Below, one piece after another: positions 35,740-48,860 of a stretch of 64,000 nt of DNA (the first letter of the stretch is position 1; each line of letters begins with the position of its first letter). The translations under genes and the position numbers were made by a program. Source of the stretch: Glossina fuscipes (lineage: Eukaryota > Arthropoda > Insecta > Diptera > Glossinidae); NCBI RefSeq assembly GCF_014805625.2, contig NW_023998417.1, positions 833,968-897,967 on the forward strand, in the 5' to 3' direction. A model generated the notes under the pieces. It was given only the letters and a program-made list of their open reading frames with translations, ran no database searches and was not told the DNA's origin.

Positions 35740-35795
35740 ACACACACACACACACACACATACATACACACACATATACACACATACATATACAA
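35740..35795. repeat. (CA)n/(CATA) microsatellite
   Basis: A CA array of about ten units followed by mixed CACATACA units. Confidence 0.9.
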
Positions 35796-35848
35796 AGACA
35801 AATAAACGCCAAATCTAGCAGAGCTGTATACAACGGAAGGATAATAAT

Positions 35849-35908
35849 GCTGACGATGACGATGATGACGACAATGACGACGACGACGACGACGATGACG
35901 ACGATGAC
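35849..35908. repeat. (GAC/GAT)n trinucleotide array
   Basis: About 20 GAC, GAT or CGA triplets in a row. The minus strand reads as an IVIVVV or RRHRRH run depending on frame. No flanking coding sequence supports translation. Confidence 0.93.
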
Positions 35909-36656
35909 GGGGGCCATAATTTATAAAATGTAGAGCGAGGCTCATAATCTTTTTTTTTTCGCGCTCATTACTATAACGCATTTGCCTCAGACAATAAAAT
36001 GAGTGATGCATATCCGGTTTAAATAATATCTTTGAAGTTACGTTTGTAAACGATTGCGTTTGTTGTTTGCTTTTGAAAGCGAAGTTAAGAAAACTGTAAA
36101 TAAATTTATTTCAAAAATATAAGAAAGAATTTTTTCACTATGCAGGCGGAGCAATTTTCTTTAGGTCAGTTCCTTTCGTGTTCGATTATTTTTATTGAAC
36201 GGAAGATCATTCGCTTCAACCAACAGGACAGCGGGACGGATCTAATCATTTTCGCCGGAAAATTATTCTTTCTATACATGGATTCGTTAATAAGCGAAAT
36301 TGTTATCAGTTCGCCCTTTGCATGCAGAATTCATTTCAGTAAGGTCATTGGGTTGGACTTTTTCTTTATTCGAGAAGCAGTTAGCTGACTATAATCAATA
36401 GAAAACTTTTTGGTAATAAATTCAAAGATCTTCGAACAAGTTCGACAAGTTGCATAAACAATTTCTTGAAGCTTCAGGGTTCTTAATGAAAATTATAGTT
36501 ATATTTGCGAACCTGTCATCACTTGGCTAGATCTCCTATACCTGTAGCAAAATTTTCAACTACGTCTTTGTTGCGTTTATATATATTTGTACTTACAAAA
36601 CCGAATTCCAGCATTTTTGAGTTTATTTATGTGTTTGTTTTTGTTTGATATCTGTC

Positions 36657-36714
36657 TATGTATGTATGTATGTATGTACGTATGTGTGTGTGTGCGTGTG
36701 TTTGTGTGTGTGCT
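36657..36714. repeat. Compound (TATG)n(GT)n microsatellite
   Basis: Six TATG-type units followed by GT units with GCGT and TTT interruptions. Confidence 0.92.
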
Positions 36715-38598
36715 AGCGTTTAGTTGGCTTTCTGCAGTAATTTCACCTTATAGCTGCTTGGGCAGCAGCGCATGTTTGTCAGTGAGAATCTACGTATGTA
36801 TGCACGTAGATATGTTCATGCAATTTTCGTTATTTCTATAACACTACATTACGCTACATTTGGTTTGGGTTACGGCATAAATTTGAATAAATGCCGGTCT
36901 TGGGATTTTTATGCAGTTAGTTGGTTTCTTTTTTTTTTTTTTTTTTTACCGCATAACAAATACTTTGCTCGCGGTTTATTTCCGTTTTTCTAGCACAGTT
37001 TCCTTCCGTTCTCTCTCGATTTTCTCTCTTAGTCTCGGCTTGAGTTTACACATAAACCTATATATTCATCGTTTATTTTATTTATACAGTAAAAATTATA
37101 ATAAAAAAAATAAAGAGAAAAGAAGAAGAAGAAAGCAAAAAAAAAAAAAAAAATAAAAAAAATACAATAACAAACAACTACAACAACAATTGAGCTATAA
37201 TAATAAAATATTGCATTAAATTTATTTTTATGCATTGCATTGTTGTGCATTTTTAGGAATTTTTTTCCTTTTTTTTTGCCAGAACCGAAAACAAAAAGAA
37301 TTTTGTTACCTATTTTTCATAAAGAATTCTTCTTTAACCAATAGTACATTAAAAAATGCAGTTAAATCTTTTTTTTTTAATAAAAAAAAATTTTTTCTTT
37401 ATTTTTTCTTTTTTTGTATTTTCATATATATATAGTCTGGTAATTTTCAAATTCACAATCAAATGTAAGTTCTTATGGACTGAGATGCTATTACTAGGAT
37501 GGATGGATGCCTATATGTAATACTTAGAAGAACGCTTTTGGTTTGAGTTTGTTCTCCCGCCCATCATCACTTAAGATAGTAACTTCTTCTGCTTCTATTT
37601 TTGCAACAGTGCAGAGACATTTTCTAGCAAGTCTTAACGGTTCCCAAAGAAATCTAGGCCTTTAAAAAGATTGAAAATTTCGATAATCTACCTAACGGTT
37701 GGCAGATGTATTTCGTTTTCAATATCGGATACAAAATTTAAAATAAGATCAAAATTGGTGGCCAATTACAACAAGTAGCAAACATTTTAAAATTTTAATG
37801 AAATGATTTGAAAATCTCTTGGAAGCGCTCGAAAACAATCGAAAATATTCTTTTATGCTAATATAAATTATTTCTCACCTTTCCATATGACGGATTGTCG
37901 AATCAATACTAAGGCCAGGATTATACGATAGATCCTTGTAATTGTATTGAGCAATCATCCAATTTTGAATAGACCATTAAAGAGGTCTTCGATTTTGCAT
38001 TACCTGCATGGCATACAAAATCATGAGGGTTGATTCGTTTGCTCATCGCTCTCCAACTACTAGAGGAATAAATGAGCGTATGAGCATAGTACGTATATAT
38101 GTACATGTATATGTAACATTTTCACCAAAAACTCTCTATAGAGTTTAGTAGAAGTTTTCTACTAAGTTTTCTAGTAAGTTTTCTTTCGGCTCCCTTCGAT
38201 TCGAAGGGAATGACATCGTCCTGCGCATCATCGGTTCATCGGTGACAGATCCAATTTTTATTAATCGTTATCAAAAAAAATCAATTCTGTCTATAGTTTA
38301 CCAGAAAGTTTGCTACAAAATCTAGCAGATAGTAGAAGCGCAAATATCGATCAATCTAGGGGACAGTGCGACAAGCAATACCTTGTGTTGGTCGTCTATG
38401 TATATGTATATTTAATTATAATTGGCATGTGGCTGCAGCAGCAGAGGCATAATAATTAGAGCATGACAGGTTAAGGCCCATGCTGCGTCCACAATCCATT
38501 TCCTCTGCTTCTCTACTTCTTAACACTTGCCCATGACCACGTCCGTATGCTTGTTAAAGACAATCCCGGATCCGCCTGATAACTAATTTAGCATGAAT

Positions 38599-38735
38599 GG
38601 ACAAGTAGGTAGGAATTCCGACCACCAAATCACCGTTTTGCGGATTCAAATTTCAAGTGCGGTAGAGTTCAGTTAGTGTCTAGAGTGCTTAGTACTTAAA
38701 GCCGTAAGTTTTAGTGAACTGAGGTGCGACCACTA
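38599..38735 (+). mobile_element. tRNA-derived SINE copy, type B head
   Basis: GGACAAGTAGGTAGGAATTC (38599) aligns with GGCCAAGTAGGCAAGCGTCT of the copy at 59799. CGGATTCAAATTTCAAGTGC then GGTAGAGTT aligns with its B-box region. The 3' body (GTGTCTAGAGTGCTTAGTAC) only loosely follows the type B body, and no tail or duplication is seen. This is an old, truncated copy. Confidence 0.55.
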
Positions 38736-41700
38736 CCTTCTTATCTTTTCCGCTTCGCGACTTCGCGAACTTCACGACTTCAACGAAAGGGAGGATATCG
38801 CCTAAGTGGTTGATTATCTGAAACAATTATTATTATTACGTATAAGTTTCAGTTCAATAGTCATAGAGCTATGGTACAGGTATGTTAACACTTTGCTGGC
38901 TCGTCTGCAGCCTTCCCATGGAATTTACTCTGTTTAGGCTTAGACTGTCGCGCGGAATATCAATGTTTTTCTTATGCTCACACGAAATTGCCCGTTTTTG
39001 TTACTATACCATAATTAGTTTTAATAAAATCTTTCATTTATTGAATTATATTTCTTTTATCCGTATTATATATCTATTGATTTGGAACCCTGCAGAGTAA
39101 AGTCACCAGTTGTACAGCAATACTAAATGAAAAATGGATTGCTTATAATCATAACAATCGATTGTTCATATATATGCATCAACGACAAAAGCACTTTAGA
39201 TCGGTGGGCGCTGGCGAAAAAAAAAAAACCATCAATAGGCTATCGCTCGGTAACGTGTTAAGAGTCTTGGTGGATATCTTTCAAGTACAAACAAGACTTG
39301 ATGCAGCGCCTAATGGATAAGACTACAGATAAAAATAATCAAATTCTTCAAGTAGTTACAATGTTATACTTATTTCTTTCTCTCTCTCTCTCTCTCTCTT
39401 TAATTTTATTTTACTTTATCTAAGAATAAATACATGCACGGAGCTACTGTGTGACTTAATTAAAAAATATACGTAGCAAACATTAGTGATCATAATTGTA
39501 AAGTAATTTAATTAACACGAGCACTCTCAGACAAAAAATTAAAATATATGTATTAAATATATGTATTAAAGCATTTAGGTAACTAGTCACATGCACTACA
39601 TCACGCCATAGCGATAGCGAGAGAAAAATACATACAAACTCATTGCATATTTATTCCTATCTTGAAGACACTCAACGTGCGTTAAAGTAGTAACATATTC
39701 TCCTTTTTTTTTTTTTTTGCCAGCTCTACCTGCACACACACACACACACACACAATTTTTATGGGAATTTTAGAGGCAAAGTTTTATTATTATTATTTTT
39801 TTTTTGTTTTTTTTTTCGTTTTTTTTTTCAAGCGCGCGAATGTGATATCGCTGGCTGCGAAGAAATTTATTAGCGAAGCCTTTTCGTTGGGTTGTTGTAC
39901 GGCTTTCGGTTTGCGCCTGGCCTGAGTGTTTTATATTTTATAACATGTTCGAGACCCGCGTATGCTTTTAGTGTAATTTATATTAGTTGTGAATTATTTC
40001 CCTTTTACAGTTTTCCTTGGCTAGATATTGTTTTAAACTTTCTCCCATTAATAGCCACTTGGTATACGTTCTGTACAGATTTTTAAATAATTGTTAAATT
40101 GTACAAAAAAAAACCAAATGATGTTCTGTTAATAGATTTTTGATGGAAGAAAAGAAGGAAAAGTGAAATTTTCCTTTTTAGGAAGACATTGTCGCTTCAC
40201 TTTGATTTTCAATATCATCTAACCGCTAAGCAAATAATTTTACAAACATGTAAAGACTGACCCGTTAAGTGACTTAAACTTTTAATACCATTTCGTACAT
40301 ATATCTATGCGTATTTTAAAAGTAACGCAAGTCGATTTTTTAGCCGAGTCCAACTTTGTTACCTTTTCGAAATAACCAAATATATTTACAGTGGTATTCT
40401 ACGGCTCTTAGCATTAGATTTGCATTAGATTCGATTTGCAAAATACGTTACTAAATCGGGGCTTATCGATTTTTCAGTCAGGACTCGTTTGGGATGAGTT
40501 GGTGAATATTACGATTACAATACCTTACGTGGACTTCGTTGCGGGTTGTGCAAGTTGATCAGACCCATTTTTCAATTTGCTTATCCAAGAATTAATGCAA
40601 TCATATGTAACAGAGTACGATTGAAAATGTTATAAGAAATTCTGAAATATTAGAAAACATCGGTCCGCAGAAGGTTACTCTTTCTCTCAATAACTTCGCC
40701 AAAGGTATTATGGGGTCAATATGTCAATCTTAAACATTGTGTGTAACTAAAAGGATATTATTCGGGCAAATTGATTTAAACATAATAGCACATAACATTA
40801 TATATGTGTGTATATAACATCATGTATGTGTATGCATGCAAACATTTCTGACTGACCACCAGAAAGCAAGCAACATTTTACCGCAAGATCATATTGTTTT
40901 GTTATTACAGTTATTTGTTGCTTTTATTGCTATGTTGGTTTTCATTTACACAAAGGCTCCTAACCAAAAACTATTTTATTTGGTTCCTAAATTTCGGTTT
41001 CGTTTCATTCACACATACACACACACACACACACATATATGTGCACAACTAAATGCACATATATGCCTAAATGTATGAATGGATGTGTGTTAGCATAGAG
41101 TAGAATTGTAGAAACAAAAGAGGCAAACAGAAAAAAAAAAAACAAAAAAAACAAAAAAGAAAAATAATCTCTTTGTAGAATTTTGGCCTTAGTTCTGCAT
41201 CTCGTTCTCTCTCTCTCTCTCTCTCTTTGCTTTATGTGGTTGTTGGGGTTTACAACTTTGGAATGGTCGATTGCATATGCTGTGAACAACTCTAACAGCA
41301 GTGATGACCACACAATGATGGTGGGCTCGATTATTGGTTAGTTATTTGCTTTGGCAAGTTCAAGTCATTTCTGTTCTTTTTTTTTATTTATTTTTTTTCT
41401 TCTTTCCGCTTATTTCACTGACAGGACACAAAAATAGGAAAAATTGAAATTTGTAGAAATCTTAAAAAAAAAAAGAAGAAAATATACATATTAACAGCAA
41501 TTATATATTTATATATATATATATACATGTATATATATCTATGCCTATAGAAATTTCTATATTTACATCTATAAAAAGTATGTATATATGTATATATATG
41601 GATATCTATAAATACGATACATATATATATATATATATATAAAGTATATATTTACTTTACATATAAATACTAGTATATATGTATAATAGCAATCATTAAT

Positions 41701-42475
41701 TTATCAATCAAGAACTCATGAGACTAGGGAAGACAAAGCTTTTTTCCTCTGCAGAATTCGTCGTAGTCTCCTTCAGTATGCAAACAGTTCATTGTCTCGC
41801 TAACAGTTTGATATTATTTTTGTAGCATAATCGGTCAGCGAGATGCGAGTTTGCGCTATGATCTAAATGTAATCTGATCCAACTCTTTTCGCTTGTGGCG
41901 TCGCGAGTCATTTTGAGATGTGCACATGTAGAATACTATCGCTGTGATACGCGTCTGATGAATAATGGCATTGTCATCTTGCGATACGGCGTTCTAGTCT
42001 ACCCATTGGGAAAACACCTTCTTCTGCGATCTTTAGCTGATTCACTTTTACTTTAACGAGAATTCAAGATTTCAAGATTTTTTCAATGGTTTCTTTTGCA
42101 CCTCCACTGCGTGCAGTAACCTCTGTATCTTTCGAGATAAATAAACCATTGCAGTTGGAGCTGTTGTCGGCCCAGAAGAGTTGCCATAAAGAGCCGTTTT
42201 CGATTTTGAAAGACTCGAAAATAAATTTGCATCTCAACGGAGATTTGCTTTATCACATTCATACCTGGAAACAACCAATCATCTAACGTTCGTCATTTGA
42301 TCCAAGACCAACCAGTCTTCCGTATAGGAAACTCTTGAGAAATTGTCGGGCTTTAAGCGACCGTGAAAACCTATTCCTTATGAAATATATTCGCCAAAGT
42401 GGTTTGAATGGTTTTTCCAAACAATGTGTTTCATGACTCAAGATTCGATCTCTTTCACGAAATCCGTTGTTGTTT
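38736..42475. other. Non-coding stretch
   Basis: No gene is supported. It includes a possible reversed TTAA-MITE end at about 39239-39252, CT arrays at about 39378-39400 and 41208-41227, CA arrays at 39732-39752 and 41015-41034, and dense TA/GTAT sequence at 41500-41690. The part 41740-42330 is non-repetitive and less AT-rich, but no protein family is recognised in its short opposed frames (42083-42286). Confidence 0.5.
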
Positions 42476-42485
42476 TGAATTTTAT

Positions 42486-42639
42486 TATTATTATTATTTA
42501 AGCAGAGAATAAATTCTAGGACTAAAGACTAAGGTTATTGGGCTTTGTTGAAAACTCTGCCGCTCTTGAGATTCAAACCTACAATCATTGAATTGTTAGT
42601 CGAGATACTTTGTTTGCTTGGGCCACTCAGGTGAATGAA
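42486..42639 (-). mobile_element. tRNA-derived SINE, body type B, with target duplication
   Basis: Read on the minus strand, the copy has a head with GTAGGTTTGAATCTC (B-box-like, about 42571-42585), then AAGAGCGGCAGAGTTTTCAA, and a body ending in TCCTAGAATTTATTCTCTGC. The tail is TAAATAATAATAATAA at the left. The ten bases TGAATTTTAT flank the copy exactly on both sides (42476-42485 and 42640-42649), as expected of a target-site duplication made by LINE machinery. Confidence 0.78.
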
Positions 42640-44687
42640 TGAATTTTATATGTTTTGTTTGACACAAAAGAAATTTATGTAGAAAATTATCATGAAAATT
42701 ATCGTTCATAACGATTTTTCTTATTTTTCAAATGAATTTTATTTAAAGCAAACAGACGTTGTTTTGATTAAAAAGCTTTTCTCGTTCATCACTATAGAGT
42801 TTCAGAAATTTCTGGTGAAAATTGAATTACGTTGTGACATTTACCATACTCTTGTTGCTTAAAAAGTTAAGTTTACACCAATACGACGGGAAACGCTGCA
42901 GAGAGCGACACAAACGGCAAACGGATGGTACAGATGGATGCATTCAAACCAAACTCAAACTTTCTCAAATTTTTTCCGATTCAATATATATGTGCACAGC
43001 CTAACATTGCTTTGATGGAAGGCGACGCCGTTGTTATTGTTTAGCTCTGGATGTTTTAATATAATTGTATTAGTTTTTAATTGTATTAGTTGTTGACACT
43101 CTTTTTGGAATTGTAGGTCGTTTTGAAAACGCAATTACTTTCCATTGCTTTCCGCTGTCCTATAACAGTTACAAAAAGTTATTGTTATTGTATTAGCCTA
43201 TAACTTCAGATTTGATTGGTGAAGACTAATAGACATTAGTACTGGGGTTTTTAATGGGTGATGTTGCTGAATAGACTTTTATATATACATATATATCTAT
43301 GTATATGTATGTTTCAAGAAGAATGACGAAATGAATGCACTCGTATATTCTCTCACGATGCTTACATTAATAGCGACTGATATACGTTAAAATACGAATT
43401 AAATTTTCATAATAACATATTACCGCAATTATACGATGAAATTAAGTTTAATTTAACCACATCATCAACCAGACGCGTCGCCTCAATAAGAGCGAAATAA
43501 TATAATGCGGCGAAAGAGATAGCGAATAATGAAAATAACACGTTTACGAAATTATACGTAATAGCATAGACAGTCATACATACGTAAATACATCTATGCA
43601 AATGCAAATGGCATGGCGTATACGTAAACGTATGCATGAGATGGGTTAAGGTAATGTTGTAAAGAAGGAAAGAGCGCATCAAACAAAAAAAAAATACAGA
43701 AGAATGAGTTTACAAATTAATGCTCCACTGCACTGATTGCCGTTTTTAACCTACGAAAAATATGGGAAACACAAAACGTTATTGTGACATTTTAAACAGA
43801 TTTAACCGCCAATTTAAATGAAGTCACTATGCATACTATGCGTACACACGTAAAAACACTTGGAACATTCATATCATATTCATATGTAAGCATATATATA
43901 TATATATATATACATATATGCATATATATATATTTACATGTATGTAAATCTAAGAGAATGTGATTGAGATTTCCCCAAAGTATATTTATTTTTACATTTT
44001 AATAAACTTTCTACTATGAGCTCATTGGATATACTATGTCGTTTGTCACTTCTTTTAAATTTGATAATTTTATTTTATATACATAAATGTCTTTAGACGA
44101 AAGTAAAGTTGAAAACATCGTATTACAATTTGATTTAGAATAACTTGGCATACATGGAATGCAAAGAATACCCATATCTTATAAAGAAGATTAAGATTAG
44201 GATAAGTTTCACTTTAACCAGAACTCTGTAAATTCTGTCGGAGCTAGGAACGTCGATACCAATATGATTTGTGAGGATCTCCCGTAAATTCAGCCATTCG
44301 TAATGACACTTTTTATTTTTGTAGCACTTTCCTGGATCGATTAAGTAGACTTAAAAAATATCACTTTTCATCCGCAGCAATGGAATATAAACATAATAAG
44401 TATTTCATAAGTTAATCAAATCAAATAATAACCGAACTTTAGTTTGTTGATTTGTTCTTAGCATAGCCGCGAAAGAAAAGGCATTCAAATCATTGCCTCG
44501 TTCAAGAGAATTTAAAACTTGAAAAATTTAATTGAAGCAAAAAAGAACTAGCTATCATCATATCGACTCTGTTACACGTTTTTCATGTCCCTTCTGATTC
44601 CATACATAAAATCCAGAAATACATACCAAAAATCCTTTATATAAATAATGGGAGATATGCACGTGTTTAGCCTACATCTGATATGCA

Positions 44688-44718
<31 letters not shown>

Positions 44719-44755
44719 ATGTTATGTTATGTTATATTATATATATGTATGTTAT
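44688..44755. repeat. Compound (TA)n(GTTAT)n microsatellite
   Basis: A TA array of about 14 units is followed by four GTTAT pentamers and a further TA/TATG tract. Confidence 0.93.
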
Positions 44756-45030
44756 GACAAGAGTACTATCCTTAGCCAAATCGCTTCGTTGAAATAGAAA
44801 AATGCAAGATGTCTGCTTATATCCATGAGTCCAATAAGTAAATAATTGCAACTCTGAAACCTTGTCGAAGGGATGCGCTCTTATTACAAATCAAAATGGT
44901 TACATCACTACTTCCGAGAAATATTCAAATAAAATCTGGATTAAAAATTGAAAAAGTTCGACCAGGCAACTGACGACAGATCACTCTGTAACTTTTATAT
45001 AATCGTTCCTTTATACCTCGTGCATTTATA

Positions 45031-45036
<6 letters not shown>

Positions 45037-45070
<34 letters not shown>
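45037..45070. repeat. (TA)n microsatellite
   Basis: About 17 TA units. Confidence 0.94.
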
Positions 45071-45072
<2 letters not shown>

Positions 45073-45744
45073 AATGTAGCTAAATATAAAAATTTTCTAT
45101 AAATTTTTATTAGTTTGTCAGTTCATAACATGTTATCCTTTCTGAGGTTTGTCAATTTTTCTGCCTGTTCGTGATAACATTTAGAGAAATTCGAATATGT
45201 CGGAGTTTTCTTCTTGAGTGCAATGCATGCGAATGTCGCTTTAAACCAAATATAACTTATTGACTTGGTTATTGTGTCGTACTACGCACAAATATGAATA
45301 TATTCGTAGAGTATTGCATACATGAAGGCTTGATTGTGTTTATATACATATAAATGTATGCATGTATGCATGCATATATATTTATATTGTCTGCTTCATG
45401 ATGTGTATTTAAAGAACTTATACGTACATACCACTGTATGCAAATAAATGTGCAACCATATACTCCGCGAATTCATGTATACACACTAATGCAAATTCGA
45501 ACGTTATTTATACATTATCCTTCTATATATGTATAAATATATATATATATATATATATAGCATGTTTTTTATCTTTTTTGTTTTTTTTTTTTTATCATAC
45601 TGATCCGGCAACATATGTCAAACAATCGATTTAAATGAAATAAATTAAATGTGTTCAATTGTTGTTTAAATAAAACTGTTCCCTGCTGTTTTACATGCAT
45701 TATCAATGTGTTATTTAGTCCCATTGACTGATTGTTAAACTTAC

Positions 45745-45846
45745 TGACGTAGTAACTAACTAACCAACTAACTAACTAACTGACTAACTGACTGACTGAC
45801 TAACTGACTGACTGACTAACTGACTAACTGACTGACTGACTGACGG
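45745..45846. repeat. (CTAA/CTGA)n tetranucleotide array
   Basis: About 25 tetramers. ACTA units dominate on the left and ACTG units on the right, with mixed higher-order ACTAACTGACTG blocks between. The array ends at GACGGACTAG. Confidence 0.95.
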
Positions 45847-47012
45847 ACTAGCTGTAGTTAACAGTTATTCATCTCTCCGTTATATATATATATATATTAG
45901 TAATAAAATATGAATGTACATGGAATTCGTTTTATGTTTTTACATTACCTGACACTAACACACTTTTGTAATTGATGTTTATATTAAACATATATCTATA
46001 TATATATATATATACGGAGTAAATATACATCCATGCATGTATACATATAATTTTTCCTTCTCATTTTTGGAAATTCAAATATTTAAGTGTAAGAAAAAAA
46101 AATCCATATATAATATAATTATATTCAAGCGTGAACGAAAAATGAACATATGGTCAATATAATGTTGCATAATTCGTCTGTTAGACGTTTGAATAAAGAA
46201 CAATCTAGGGGCTCGGCGGGTATATTGGAGTTACAAAAGACGCTTTTATGACAAGATACAGGTCTCTGCGTCTTTCTTCACATACAGATCACGATGCACT
46301 TGAGAAAATTTCTTGACAAAGATTTTTCATTTTAAGTAATTGGTTTTGTTTGAATAACATGTCAGAGCTGTGGGATTATCGTAAAAAAAATTTTCGTCAA
46401 GTATCGGTCAGTAATGGCGAAACTTCTTTTGCCATCTTTTCTGTTCATCAAGTTTTAGTCGAATGGTTTTCATTAGATGAGCTCTTTTTAGTTTCTCTTC
46501 AGCTACTTAACAGAAATTTGTATTGACATCCAAAACTCAAGGGAAGAAGACACCCTAAGCTTTTACGCAATAAATTAATTATTTTTATTAACTTAAGGCT
46601 TTCGAGGTTTTAAAACTTGTAGAAAATGTGAAAACAATTCATTGTCGATAGGAAATTTCTTTCTTGAAATATAGAAATCTACGCCAGGCGCTCCTCCTTG
46701 AAACTGCCTGCAGCTTAAAATCCTACCTGTTGATTTCCAACTTCTCCAATAGATATGTTGCGATGTATGCTCATTTAAAGACGTTTTCAAAGAGGCACTT
46801 TAATATTGCACCATCGAAGAGATATGACGTTGAAAGCGTTTCAACTCGAAGCAATGTTTTCAGCAAGAAAGTAACAGTGTTTGGTAAAGTTTTTACTATT
46901 AGTTATGAAATCGGCTATAAATCTCAGCCATTGTGCTACAAGTAAATTGCAAAACGTGCGATTTTTTTTTTTCGTCAGATACAGTAGCACATATGCTGCA
47001 TAAAATCATTGA

Positions 47013-47240
47013 AGAAAGGTAAAGTTTATCAAGTCAGTGTCCATGGCTTCAAATCTCCACGCTGTAGAGCGTACTCGATAACAGCTATAGTGAGCGCCCA
47101 AGTGTTAATTACATAACCTTTACCGATTGGGAGCACACCCACTATTTCAATTGCTATCTCTTTCTCTTTGCTCGTTCCTGTCCGTCATACCCTGAGTGGC
47201 GGGTCATATATAAATATAAATAAAGAAAATAAAACTAGAA
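47013..47240 (+). mobile_element. tRNA-derived SINE, body type A
   Basis: A degraded head with AAGTCAGTGTCCATGGCTTC then AAATCTCC (B-box-like, about 47045-47057) leads into GCTATAGTGAGCGCCCAAGT. The body continues with TTTACCGATTGG and TATCTCTTTCTC, in the same order as the copy at 4734. The 3' end is an ATAA-type A-rich tail (47207-47240), which the 4734 copy lacks. The A-box is not recognisable. Confidence 0.6.
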
Positions 47241-47586
47241 AAAAGAAGAAGAAGACGGAAAAGAGGAATTTGGAGGAACATATGAATTTGCTTAGCACGT
47301 TTAAAAGTTTTTCTCATCTAAATCCTGATGATATAGAAGAAAATGTGCAACATTTTCTATTATAGTTTATCTCCGCTAGAGCCTCAAATTGTACCATTTC
47401 CCCATACCCGATGTATGCTAAAATAGAAATAGAGCGCTTGGCGATGGCTTCAGTGTTGCCATTTTGAAGAGAGAATTTGTCCAAAAATAAGCCCCCTGTA
47501 ACTTCCCTCTTAAGCACATTAAATATTGAAAACACGTCTCCTAATATTTGAATATTTCCTATTAATTGTAGCAACGTGTTTTATAT

Positions 47587-47588
<2 letters not shown>

Positions 47589-47621
<33 letters not shown>
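47589..47621. repeat. (AG)n microsatellite
   Basis: About 16 AG units. Confidence 0.95.
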
Positions 47622-47623
<2 letters not shown>

Positions 47624-48225
47624 GTGTAGAGAATATATTATTAAATTGTAAAACGTGTTGTTTATATTGAATCGTCCTAAACGCAATAAAGCGGACAATC
47701 ATCAAAAGCAAAAGGAAAATAATTGTTATGCATAAGTTTTGATTAAATTTGAAATTAAAATTCCGATATAGTCCTAATACGTGGATATATGTGTTGAATA
47801 AGCTTCCTTTAGGTCATTTCAATTGAAAAACATTTGAAATGCTAACAAACATTATAGGCTAACCATTCAAACGGATGACATACTTGACTACAATCAAATA
47901 ATTGCAATTAATAGATCGTATTCTAAATGTATACGGACGTGCATAACCATATGTAAATATGAGCGTCATCTAGAGATATCTTAACATTCATTATATGTAG
48001 ATATGTAGATATATTTATATATAAGAACATGCGTATATGTATATATTCATATATATATATATATATATATATGTGTGTTTACGTAACGCCGTTATTTATA
48101 TAATCTAATGCCTTCTCTGATATACGCTCATCCCATGTGCTACCATCTACTTAAGGTTACACAATAACGACCTTAGGAATAGAAGCTTAACATAATGTAA
48201 GCATCATCTTGCTTATAACCGTAAT

Positions 48226-48262
48226 GTGAGTGTGAGTGCGAGTGCGAGTGCGTGTGCGCGTG
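48226..48262. repeat. (GAGTGC)n-like hexamer run
   Basis: GTGAGT, GTGAGT, GCGAGT, GCGAGT, GCGTGT and GCGCGT follow in series. This is unusually GC-rich for the region. Confidence 0.85.
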
Positions 48263-48709
48263 CTTAACTCAAGTTAATTCAAATACAATTTAATTAATTA
48301 GCAACTTTGCAGTTGGCTTTGTTTGCAAGTTAGGGAATCCATTCAAATTCAAGTAGATGTACATGATACGAAAAGACAGATAAACTAACTTACCCTTCAT
48401 AAATGTATGTAATTGTGTATGTAGCATATACGGGCAACATATCTACCTTTACATTGTTCACTCTGAATACTATTTGTTTATTTGCATTAAATATACCAAG
48501 ATGTGATGATCAGCAGGTATATTCACTGGGATATCTACGGACTTGCTTTTTCCAAGCTTAACATGAACATTGATTGCTATCGATTTATGAATGAGTCAAG
48601 AGTTGGATAGATTCACATACAACTTGTTTATTTTCTTTACTTATTATATTTATTAATATATAAATATTTACTTTTCACTTTATACCATATATATATATAT
48701 ATATATATA

Positions 48710-48860
48710 GGTTACTTAATAAGTTCGTAGGATGACTACACAAAAATCAATATGATTTTTAGATAGAACCAAACTCCAAACGAAATGTGTCCAATAGTGC
48801 ATGATATTCTGACCATTAGTTATAACTTGCGTAGGTCATCCTACGAACTTATTGAATGGT
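48710..48860. mobile_element. 151-bp MITE with mariner-like terminal inverted repeats
   Basis: The left end (48710 on) contains ACTTAATAAGTTCGTAGGAT followed by GAC. The right end, read in reverse complement from 48860, contains TTCAATAAGTTCGTAGGATG followed by ACC. They match over about 22 of 23 bases in the core and the element abuts TA-rich DNA on both sides. The roughly 95-bp interior has no coding capacity. AATAAGTTCGTAGGA-type ends belong to the mariner superfamily, so a mariner-type transposase supplied in trans is the likely mover. The same end sequence recurs alone at 57248-57271. Confidence 0.72.

Larger units (their letters stand above)
33516..38598. other. Non-coding stretch with simple repeats
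   Basis: No gene is supported. Contents include a degenerate CTTCACACCAAAA-type series at 34210-34410, TA and CA arrays, a GAC/GAT array at about 35849-35908, a TATG/GT array at 36657-36714, and T- and A-rich low complexity at 36928-37435. The 82-residue frame at 36140-36388 is non-repetitive but not recognised. Confidence 0.55.
42640..47012. other. Non-coding stretch with microsatellites
   Basis: No gene is supported. It holds TA arrays at 43893-43932, 44688-44755, 45037-45070, 45536-45559 and 46000-46014, and a CTGA/CTAA array at 45745-45846. The open frames at 43407-43682 and 46664-46945 are not recognised and lack supporting signals. Confidence 0.55.
47241..48709. other. Non-coding stretch
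   Basis: No gene is supported. It holds an AG array at 47589-47621, TA arrays at 48048-48072 and 48688-48709, and a GAGTGC-type hexamer run at 48226-48262. The 86-residue minus frame at 47314-47574 is non-repetitive with ordinary composition but not recognised. Confidence 0.5.
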
